29,380 nt of DNA, from contig CAZBEI010000015.1 in the NCBI GenBank assembly GCA_964490895.1, positions 1-29,380 on the forward strand, in the 5' to 3' direction. How positions within the stretch are numbered: the stretch's first letter is position 1; the number at the start of each line of letters is the position of its first letter. The notes below the pieces were generated by a model that saw only the letters and a list, made by a program, of their open reading frames with translations, was not told the origin of the DNA and ran no database searches. The stretch is from JACRAO01 sp964490895. Its GTDB lineage: Bacteria; Bdellovibrionota; UBA1018. This document shows, piece by piece, positions 1 to 5,644 of the stretch. Position numbers and translations under genes: made by a program.

Positions 1-191
1 ACTCCCTATTAAAGTAGTCACCCCCACACTGGGGATTACATTGCAGTGAGTTATATAGTAATAATGCGGTGCGGTCAAGAATTTTTTGGTGTGGTGGAGT
101 CCCCCAAAATTTCTGATCCCGCTGGCTGCCACCGTTGGAAGTCTGGGTAATTTTCCTTGGGGGGTGAGGTATTTTAGGGATTGCACCCCTT

Positions 192-219
192 TGCTTTTTT
201 TTGACTGTCTGATTTGCAG
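192..219 (+). repeat. dispersed ~27-bp core repeat, copy 1
   Basis: A T-rich core containing TGTCTGATTT recurs at 26442-26468, 26 kb away. The two copies differ by two substitutions and one T in the T run. Each is immediately followed by an inverted repeat of unrelated sequence, at 221-247 here and 26468-26518 there. No coding sequence explains it. Confidence 0.6.
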
Positions 220-220
220 C

Positions 221-247
221 ATAATCCACATAGGTGTTGCGGATTAT
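221..247. repeat. inverted repeat ATAATCC/GGATTAT
   Basis: Seven-base arms ATAATCC (221-227) and GGATTAT (241-247) are separated by 13 nt and directly follow the core repeat. GGATTATC also forms the arms of the palindrome at 3947-3964, upstream of the other intact DUF4143 ATPase. It could be an operator or part of a repeat element. Confidence 0.45.
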
Positions 248-274
248 CATCATATCCAGTAATATATATGTCAG

Positions 275-1417
275 ATGTCATCATTTTTTAGGAGAGAGTT
301 AAGTCTGTCTAAGTTACTAGAATTAAAAAGTTTTTTCTTGTTCGGAGCACGTGGAACGGGGAAAAGCTTTCTGATTCAGAAGGAGCAGAGGGGGTGGCCA
401 GTATTTGACCTCCTGGATTCGGACATTTTTACGGCCTTAGTGAGGCGTCCAAAGTTAATCGGAGAGAGGATCCCAAAGGATGCATCCATTGTGGTGATTG
501 ATGAAATTCAAATTTTTCCTGAACTTCTTAATGAGGTGCATCGACTGATTTCAAGTCGGGGGTTAAAATTTCTTCTGACTGGAAGTAGTGCTAGAAAATT
601 AAGAAGAAAAGGGACCAACCTGTTGGCAGGTCGGGCGTGGGAGGCGAGACTCTTTCCATTGGTTTTTTCTGAAATTCAGGATTTTGATTTAGAAAACCAC
701 TTAACACGCGGCGGACTCCCTTCTGTTTATCTCAGCTCTCATCCTTTTGAAGAGTTAAACAGTTACGTCAATCTCTACCTCAAAGAAGAAATTAACGCAG
801 AGGCTCTTTCCAGACATCTGAGTGCATTCAGTCGGTTTTTAGAAATCATGGCTTTCCAAAATTCTGAAGAGTTAAGCTTTGAAGGCATTGCAAGTGATGT
901 TGGGATCTCCGCTGGGACTGTGAGAAATTATATTGAGGTTCTGCAAGATACTCTCATTGGTTTTGTGTTGCCTGCATTTAAAGAAACAAAAAAAAGAAAG
1001 CCCATTTCTCGTGCTAAGTTTTATTATTTCGATGTCGGTGTTGGAAATTTTCTTGCTAAAAGAGAAGCCATCAAAGCGGGCAGTGAAGCTTTTGGAAAAG
1101 CATTCGAGCATTTCATAGTTTTAGAGCTAAGAGCCTATTTGCACTACCGCCGCTTACGCCACGAACTTTGTTACTGGCGAAGTACTTCTGGATTCGAAGT
1201 GGACTTGGTGGTGGGAAAAAAATTAGCCATCGAAATTAAATCCTCAGACCTTGTTGTTGAGAGGCACCTTAAGGGTTTGGATGCTTTAAAGGAAGAGGGG
1301 TTGATCGAACGCTATTTTGTTGTGAGCCGCGACGAAAATCGCAGAACAGTCAACGGGATAGAGATTGTTCCTTGGAAAACGTTTTTACTGGACCTTTGGG
1401 GAGATAAAATTCTATAA
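275..1417 (+). CDS. AAA ATPase of the DUF4143 (AAA_14) family
   Basis: This 380-aa protein is an intact AAA-DUF4143 ATPase. Walker A is GARGTGKS at residues 24-31 and Walker B is SIVVIDE at 71-77. A sensor-like LLTGSSARKLRR segment follows near residue 100. A winged-helix-like middle and a C-terminal nuclease-fold core with E-V-D (308-310) and IEIKSS (about 318-323) complete the family layout. The cytoplasmic role of this family is unknown; the C-terminal motif resembles PD-(D/E)xK enzymes, but activity is not established. An ATG at 268 runs into a stop, so 275 is preferred; no clear Shine-Dalgarno is present. It is similar along its length to the ATPase at 4068-5234 (shared LNEVH and SSARKL blocks), so the two are paralogs. 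rpiB follows 54 bp downstream. Confidence 0.9.
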   Translation: MSSFFRRELSLSKLLELKSFFLFGARGTGKSFLIQKEQRGWPVFDLLDSDIFTALVRRPKLIGERIPKDASIVVIDEIQIFPELLNEVHRLISSRGLKFLLTGSSARKLRRKGTNLLAGRAWEARLFPLVFSEIQDFDLENHLTRGGLPSVYLSSHPFEELNSYVNLYLKEEINAEALSRHLSAFSRFLEIMAFQNSEELSFEGIASDVGISAGTVRNYIEVLQDTLIGFVLPAFKETKKRKPISRAKFYYFDVGVGNFLAKREAIKAGSEAFGKAFEHFIVLELRAYLHYRRLRHELCYWRSTSGFEVDLVVGKKLAIEIKSSDLVVERHLKGLDALKEEGLIERYFVVSRDENRRTVNGIEIVPWKTFLLDLWGDKIL

Positions 1418-1471
1418 GGACCGCTAAAACAATATCTTTTCACATTATGAAAAAAGATTTAATAATAGAGC

Positions 1472-1942
1472 ATGACTGACATTCATAAGAAAACCCCTAT
1501 TTTCATCGCCTCAGACCACGCAGGTGTAGATTTAAAAGAAAAAATAAAACACGCCCTCAAAGAATGGCAGTGGGAGGATCTGGGCCCAAGCGATCAAGCT
1601 CGCGTAGACTATCCGGACTACGCTCATGCATTAGCGCAGAAGATTTCGAGTGGGCTCTCTCAGGGACAAGAACTTCGAGGGGTGCTCATCTGTGGTTCTG
1701 GCATTGGGATGGCAGTGGCAGCCAACAAAGTTCCAGGCATTAGAGCGGCCTCTGTTGAAAGCCTCCAAGCAGCTAAACTTTCTCGAGAGCACAACAATGC
1801 CAATGTTTTATGTCTGGGCGCTAGGCTTCTGGAAGAAAACACCGCGCTTTCCATTGTCCGAGTCTGGCTAGAAACTCCTTTTTCGAAAGACGAACGCCAC
1901 CAAAAACGGATTTTGAAAATACAAAAAATGGAGGGTCGGTAG
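1472..1942 (+). CDS. rpiB: ribose-5-phosphate isomerase B
   Basis: This enzyme interconverts ribose 5-phosphate and ribulose 5-phosphate in the cytoplasmic non-oxidative pentose phosphate pathway. The 156-aa product has the usual RpiB/LacAB length. It shows the SDHAG motif (14-18), the catalytic-cysteine loop CGSGIGM starting at Cys74, and the HNNANVL block (107-113) that lines the phosphate-sugar site. The ATG start gives the expected N terminus (short lead-in to IFIASDHAG); only a weak GAG precedes it. It is the one clear housekeeping gene among the ATPase loci and its neighbours do not suggest a carbohydrate operon. An AT-rich inverted repeat begins 18 bp after its stop. Confidence 0.95.
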   Translation: MTDIHKKTPIFIASDHAGVDLKEKIKHALKEWQWEDLGPSDQARVDYPDYAHALAQKISSGLSQGQELRGVLICGSGIGMAVAANKVPGIRAASVESLQAAKLSREHNNANVLCLGARLLEENTALSIVRVWLETPFSKDERHQKRILKIQKMEGR

Positions 1943-1960
1943 GGGCAGGGGAATTACCCT

Positions 1961-1990
1961 ATTTTACTTTTGTCGCGTCTAAAGTAAAAT
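1961..1990. repeat. 10-bp AT-rich inverted repeat after rpiB
   Basis: ATTTTACTTT (1961-1970) and AAAGTAAAAT (1981-1990) are perfect complements around a 10-nt loop. There is no GC-rich stem or trailing T run, so it is not a classical intrinsic terminator. It may be an operator or a weak 3' hairpin. Confidence 0.45.
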
Positions 1991-2097
1991 TGGCTTTAGA
2001 ATGGGAGGATTTCTCCAAGCCACAGTTTCTTAAGAATTTTTTGCATATGTTTTCCTCATCCAGCCGATCCACTGCTCAAAGCTTCGTCCGTTATACC

Positions 2098-2121
2098 GTG
2101 GCTTATATGAGTCGGCACTGG
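2098..2121. repeat. repeat A, copy 1 (24 bp)
   Basis: It contains GGCTTATATGAG and CGGCACTGG and recurs at 3976-3999 with one mismatch in 24 positions. Repeat B starts 10 bp downstream here, whereas in the second copy an ATPase gene lies between A and B. Confidence 0.75.
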
Positions 2122-2131
2122 AAACCAGAGC

Positions 2132-2162
2132 CTTTAGGATCTCTTTTCCGCACACAGAGTTG
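2132..2162. repeat. repeat B, copy 1 (31 bp exact)
   Basis: These 31 bases are identical to 5260-5290. They begin CTTTAGGATC and end with CGCACACAGAGTTG. The last 14 bases occur again at 2207-2220, so this copy looks expanded by 58 bp relative to the one at 5260. Confidence 0.8.
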
Positions 2163-2182
2163 GATTCATCCTATGTGCGGAA
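2146..2182. repeat. 9-bp inverted repeat TTCCGCACA/TGTGCGGAA
   Basis: Perfect arms at 2146-2154 and 2174-2182 flank 19 nt. It overlaps repeat B and lies 52 bp upstream of the chosen start of the DUF234 ATPase, so it could form a hairpin or serve as a protein-binding site. Confidence 0.5.
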
Positions 2183-2206
2183 TATAGCATTTAAACTTGT
2201 TGTTTG

Positions 2207-2240
2207 CGCACACAGAGTTGTGTATGCTTTTCTTATGGTG
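2207..2240. repeat. repeat B-prime: leader and start codon of the DUF234 ATPase
   Basis: It matches 5277-5310 at 32 of 34 positions, including the ATG (2235 here, 5305 there). It contains ACACA-GAGT-TGTGT, a small perfect inverted repeat. It is probably the 5' leader of the ATPase gene, with an orphan copy at 5277. Confidence 0.7.
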
Positions 2241-3638
2241 TTTGTTGGCAGAACTCAGGAACTAGAGCGTCTTGAAGAGGCTTATCAATCTAAAGAGAGT
2301 CGTCTTGCGGTCATCTATGGGCGAAGACGGGTTGGAAAAAGTAGATTGATTGCTGAATTTTCAAAGAGTAAATCCCTGCTTTCATTTGAGGGCCTAGAAG
2401 GAGAGCGGACGCCTGTTCAGATTGCCCATTTTACCCGTTCACTGGGAAAACAGCTCAATGAGCCATTTTTAGAAAAAACTCACTTTGAAAAATGGGAGGA
2501 AGTATTCGATTACTTGACTCGCTCACGCAAACGACTACCTGGAAAACTAGTCTTATTTCTGGACGAGCTCCAATGGATGGCTGTCGGACAGGAAAAGTTA
2601 GTGAGTCTCATCAAATATTACTGGGATAACTATTGGAAGTCAGAAAACATATTTTTGATTCTTTGTGGATCTATTGCACCTTTTATGGTGAACCGTGTGA
2701 TCCACTCTAAGGCGCTCTATGGTCGAGTTCATATTGAGCTTCTACTGAGGGCCCTTCCACCAGGAGATGCCAAGTTGTTTTTTCGTTCAAAGCGTAGCAA
2801 CGAAGAGATTCTAAAGTACCTCTTGGTGTTTGGTGGAATACCAAGGTATCTGGAGGCTATTGATTTGAATCAATCTTTCGAAAAAAATATGAATCGTCTT
2901 TGTTTTAGGCCAGGCGCAGAGATGGTGGACGAAGTGAAGCGAATATTTTATAGCCACTTTCGCGAGCCGAGAATTTATTTAAAAATTGTAAATGAACTCA
3001 AAAATGGGCTACGTACGTTGGATGAACTTGCTCAGACTTTAAAGATGAACTCCGGAGGTGGGCTAAAACGTTATGTTGACAATCTGGTTGACTCTGAGTT
3101 TATTCAACACTATCTGCCCTTTTCAAAACGCCGCCAATCTAAGTCCCTGAAGTATAGGCTCTCTGACGAATTTCTTGCTTTTTCATTCAAATACATTCAA
3201 CCCAATAGACGTCTGATAGATTCGAGTCCCTCCTTGAAACTTTTTGAGTTAGTGACTCGTTCAGGGTGGGAGAGTTGGTTGGGTTATGCATTTGAGAGAT
3301 TCTGCGTAAAAAATAACCACGTAATCATAAACGCATTGGGAATTCGGGACGAGGTTTTATTCGCGGGTCCTGAGTTTATTCGACATGCTCAGGGATTTCA
3401 GATCGACTTACTTTTTGAGAGAGCCGATAAGGTGGTGAGTCTCTGTGAAGTCAAATATTCGAATAAACCCATTGGGACAGAGGTGATCCCTCAGATTGAG
3501 AGAAAACTTCGAATGCTCCACGTCCCTCGAGGTTTTAGCGTCGAAAAAGTTCTGATCAGTCTTTATGGACCGGATGACTCCCTCAGAGCGACCGAGTATT
3601 TTCACCAATATATCACGCTTCCTCAGCTTCTGGCGTAA
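2235..3638 (+). CDS. AAA ATPase, archaeal-ATPase/DUF234 type
   Basis: From the ATG at 2235 the product is 467 aa and opens MVFVGRTQELERL, the usual start of this family; a longer reading from 2160 adds 25 unrelated residues. Walker A is GRRRVGKS (29-36). A Walker-B-like LVLFLDELQW segment lies near residue 110, followed by ILCGS (sensor-like). A DUF234-like C-terminal domain carries an F-Q-I-D ... CEVKYS nuclease-fold signature. Cellular function is unknown for the family. No Shine-Dalgarno is visible before the start. The gene is convergent with, and overlaps by 16 bp, the decayed fragment at 3623-3949. Its leader is duplicated at 5277-5310 without the coding sequence. Confidence 0.85.
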   Translation: MVFVGRTQELERLEEAYQSKESRLAVIYGRRRVGKSRLIAEFSKSKSLLSFEGLEGERTPVQIAHFTRSLGKQLNEPFLEKTHFEKWEEVFDYLTRSRKRLPGKLVLFLDELQWMAVGQEKLVSLIKYYWDNYWKSENIFLILCGSIAPFMVNRVIHSKALYGRVHIELLLRALPPGDAKLFFRSKRSNEEILKYLLVFGGIPRYLEAIDLNQSFEKNMNRLCFRPGAEMVDEVKRIFYSHFREPRIYLKIVNELKNGLRTLDELAQTLKMNSGGGLKRYVDNLVDSEFIQHYLPFSKRRQSKSLKYRLSDEFLAFSFKYIQPNRRLIDSSPSLKLFELVTRSGWESWLGYAFERFCVKNNHVIINALGIRDEVLFAGPEFIRHAQGFQIDLLFERADKVVSLCEVKYSNKPIGTEVIPQIERKLRMLHVPRGFSVEKVLISLYGPDDSLRATEYFHQYITLPQLLA

Positions 3639-3949
3639 TGAATTGCATGTCTGGGTGCAGCTGCTAAGTTTTGTAAACTATCATTTCCTGCCGAATCTTT
3701 TTTAAAAAGTTCAGCAATATTGTCAACACCTAAGCGCTGAGCAACATTGGCTAACGCATAGCTAATTAGGTCACTTTCTTGTTCCTCGGATTTAGCTAAG
3801 ATAAGCTTTTCCTTGTTTAAAAGGGCGTCAATTTCTGCAGCGCTTTCTCTTAATATTTCTGATAGAGCATCTGTTCCGTCTAAATCTGGATTAGCAAGCT
3901 GGAGAACTGGCAATAGAGCTAATAATCGAGCACGAAGTGTCAGTATGGA
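3623..3949 (-). pseudogene. diverged fragment of the 1149-aa exported protein gene
   Basis: The minus frame is open from 3949 to the stop at 3623. It encodes LALL-x-x-LQLANPDLD (from about 3922) and, near the end, DSLQNLAAAPRH. The 1149-aa protein at 5645-9094 has LALLQLASPDLD and DAFQTLAQAPRD, about 75 residues apart in both, with weaker similarity between. The only in-frame start candidate is a TTG at 3913 lying inside the homologous region, and there is no signal peptide. The upstream in-frame stop sits within the palindrome at 3947-3964, and the 3' end runs into the DUF234 ATPase gene. I read it as a remnant of a paralog truncated at both ends. A small expressed ~96-aa protein cannot be excluded. 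Confidence 0.65.
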
Positions 3950-3964
3950 TTATCTTGATAATCC
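3947..3964. repeat. palindrome GGATTATC-TT-GATAATCC
   Basis: Perfect 8-bp arms with a 2-bp centre lie about 100 bp upstream of the DUF4143 ATPase start. It marks the edge of the homologous fragment on one side and repeat A copy 2 on the other. The same GGATTATC arm occurs at 241-248 before the first DUF4143 ATPase. It is a possible operator or recombination boundary. Confidence 0.55.
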
Positions 3965-3975
3965 ACGGTACGCTT

Positions 3976-3999
3976 GTGGCTTATATGAGACGGCACTGG
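3976..3999. repeat. repeat A, copy 2
   Basis: It matches 2098-2121 at 23 of 24 positions. It is separated from its partner repeat B (5260-5290) by the DUF4143 ATPase gene. Confidence 0.75.
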
Positions 4000-4036
4000 G
4001 GGCCTTGCTGGGGTGGGGGTGTGATTTTTTTATACC

Positions 4037-4063
4037 ATGATTTCAAATTTCGATGTAAAATGA
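4037..4063 (+). other. possible 8-codon upstream ORF before ATPase
   Basis: An ATG at 4037 opens MISNFDVK and stops at 4061-4063, 4 bp before the ATPase ATG (4068), which opens MISRLL. ACCATGATWTCA is repeated at 4034-4045 and 4065-4076, so the start region may be locally duplicated. Neither start has a Shine-Dalgarno. Translation of the small ORF is speculative. Confidence 0.25.
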
Positions 4064-4067
4064 AACC

Positions 4068-5234
4068 ATGATATCACGGTTATTAGAACTCCCTCAAAAG
4101 AGGAGCTTTTTTGTTTTCGGTCCACGCCAGACAGGGAAAAGTACTCTCATTCGGTCATCTTTTGCTGCTTCGAAAATAAGGGTTTACGACTTTTTAAAAA
4201 CAGACGAATACCATCGTATTTTAGCACAGCCGGAAATTTTTAGAGAAGAGGTGCAAAGTAGACCATCCCAAATCACTCATATTCTTGTGGACGAAGTTCA
4301 ACGCATTCCTGATGTCCTCAATGAAGTGCACTGCTTGCTTGAATCACCCAACTCGCCCCATTTTATTTTATCAGGGTCCAGCGCTAGAAAATTAAAACGA
4401 GCAAATGCTAATTTGTTAGGCGGGCGAGCTTGGACACTAAAATTATTTCCACTCACTCACTTGGAGCTCGGACAGTTGTTTCAGCTCACTAAAGCGCTTG
4501 AATTTGGCACATTGCCCAGTATTTATCTTGAAGGTGATCGTGAAGCAGCTAAAGAATATTTAAAAAGCTATGTCGAGACTTATTTAAAAGAAGAGATAGA
4601 AGCAGAAGCTTTGGTGAGGACTAGTGGAGTTTTTTTGAGATTTTTATTTCAGGCAAGTCACGAAAATGGAAAAATAATAAATTATTCAACCATTGCACGA
4701 GAGACAGGCACTACACATGTCACCGTGAAAGAGTATTATCAGATATTAGAAGACACACTGGTAGGGTTTTTTTTATTCCCTTTTCATAAATCAAACCGCA
4801 AACGGCTGGCGCGACATCCTAAGTTTTATTTTTTTGATACAGGTGTGCAAAGGGCTCTCACCAAAAAACTCAGTCTTGATTTAATCCCGGGTACCATTGA
4901 GTTTGGGGATCAGTTTGAGACATGGGTGATCAATGAAACAATGCGGATTGCGTCTTACCTAAAAAAAGATTTCGAGTTTTCTTATTTTAGAACAGAAAGG
5001 GGTGCAGAGGTCGATCTGGTGATAGAAACACCTAAAAATCAACTTTTAGGTATTGAGATAAAATCCTCTACGAACCCTAACGCTTCAGATTTTCGTTCTG
5101 GATTTAAAGCGATCAAAGAAATCTGTCCACAAATTCGTCCCATTTGCGTGTGCCGTGCTCCTCACGCGAGAAAACAAGAGGGGGTGGAGATTTTACCCTG
5201 GAAAGATTATTTTGCATTGTTACAGACTATTTAG
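4068..5234 (+). CDS. AAA ATPase of the DUF4143 (AAA_14) family, second copy
   Basis: The 388-aa product has Walker A GPRQTGKS (18-25), Walker B ILVDEVQRIP, a sensor-like ILSGSSARKLKRA segment, and a middle helical domain with ETYLKEEIEAEAL. The C-terminal AEVDLVIE ... LGIEIKSS motif is of PD-(D/E)xK type. It is paralogous to the gene at 275-1417: the LNEVH, SSARKLxRxxxNLLxGRAW and YLKEEIxAEAL blocks are shared. It appears intact. The gene sits between repeat A copy 2 and repeat B copy 2, which lie only 10 bp apart at 2098-2162, suggesting insertion as a cassette. No Shine-Dalgarno precedes the ATG. Molecular function is unknown beyond predicted ATP binding. Confidence 0.9.
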   Translation: MISRLLELPQKRSFFVFGPRQTGKSTLIRSSFAASKIRVYDFLKTDEYHRILAQPEIFREEVQSRPSQITHILVDEVQRIPDVLNEVHCLLESPNSPHFILSGSSARKLKRANANLLGGRAWTLKLFPLTHLELGQLFQLTKALEFGTLPSIYLEGDREAAKEYLKSYVETYLKEEIEAEALVRTSGVFLRFLFQASHENGKIINYSTIARETGTTHVTVKEYYQILEDTLVGFFLFPFHKSNRKRLARHPKFYFFDTGVQRALTKKLSLDLIPGTIEFGDQFETWVINETMRIASYLKKDFEFSYFRTERGAEVDLVIETPKNQLLGIEIKSSTNPNASDFRSGFKAIKEICPQIRPICVCRAPHARKQEGVEILPWKDYFALLQTI

Positions 5235-5259
5235 GAGCAACGAGCTTTTAGTGGGCTGT

Positions 5260-5310
5260 CTTTAGGATCTCTTTTCCGCACACAGAGTTGTGTATGCATT
5301 TCTTATGATG
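5260..5310. repeat. repeat B, copy 2 (orphan ATPase leader)
   Basis: The first 31 bases equal 2132-2162 exactly, and the last 34 match 2207-2240 with two differences, including the ATG at 5305. What follows is not an ATPase: the frame stops after 20 codons and shows no similarity. This is an orphan leader with its gene missing. Confidence 0.75.
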
Positions 5311-5337
5311 GGCCCTACGGAGCGTAGACCCATATTA

Positions 5338-5381
5338 AACCCCCTCATTTTTTGCATTGACTGCTAAAATCAATGGGGGTT
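5338..5381. repeat. nested hairpin downstream of ATPase
   Basis: Outer arms AACCCC (5338-5343) and GGGGTT (5376-5381) enclose inner arms CATTGA (5355-5360) and TCAATG (5370-5375). No T run follows, so termination is uncertain. Confidence 0.4.
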
Positions 5382-5572
5382 AAAATTATAGGATGGCACA
5401 GATTAGAAAAAGACTTCTCTTGCTTACTCTGATCAAGCGACTTTAATACTTTGCTGTTATACCTATTCAGTTTTACTTTACCAATCGATACCTAGTCGTA
5501 CGGCCAGCTCCAAATCTCTGGATGAATTGGAGTTCAAGGAGGCGACTTAAAATCTGTTTTGCAGTAACGGTG

Positions 5573-5588
5573 GGCTATTTTTATAGCC
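5573..5588 (-). terminator. hairpin downstream of the 1149-aa gene
   Basis: GGCTAT and ATAGCC pair around an AAAA loop on the minus strand, about 56 bp after the stop at 5645. The T tract expected of an intrinsic terminator is absent, so this is a weak call. Confidence 0.25.
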
Positions 5589-5644
5589 ATGGTATCTCTT
5601 AGTGCTAAAAAAAATCCACATCCATCCTTGGGAAAAAAGGGTGC

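Larger units (their letters stand above)
1..274. other. gene-free region upstream of first ATPase
   Basis: No convincing coding sequence is seen. The stretch is rich in short inverted repeats: CCCC/GGGG around a 5-nt loop (22-34), GGGGTG/CACCCC (161-166 and 184-189), and the repeat element at 192-247 listed separately. No clear -35/-10 pair was found for the gene that follows. Confidence 0.5.
5235..5644. other. gene-free stretch with repeat remnants
   Basis: These 410 bp hold repeat B copy 2, a nested hairpin (5338-5381), an inverted repeat CTCCAA/TTGGAG (5508-5513 and 5527-5532) and a hairpin GGCTAT-TTTT-ATAGCC (5573-5588). An AAGGAGG at 5537-5543 has no start codon at a suitable distance. 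I see no gene. Confidence 0.5.

Noticed and set aside
192..247. Integron attC site
   Set aside because: The expected conserved ends (GTTRRRY and RYYYAAC) and an integrase are absent.
1990..2187. 65-codon plus-strand ORF after rpiB
   Set aside because: It has a TTG start and no ribosome site, overlaps repeats A and B, and has no recognisable protein features. Its frame is open back to about 1942, so a remnant cannot be fully excluded.
275..5234. Toxin-antitoxin or classical defence operon around the ATPases
   Set aside because: No partner toxin, antitoxin, nuclease or methylase gene is present. The ATPases are separated by unrelated genes and fragments.
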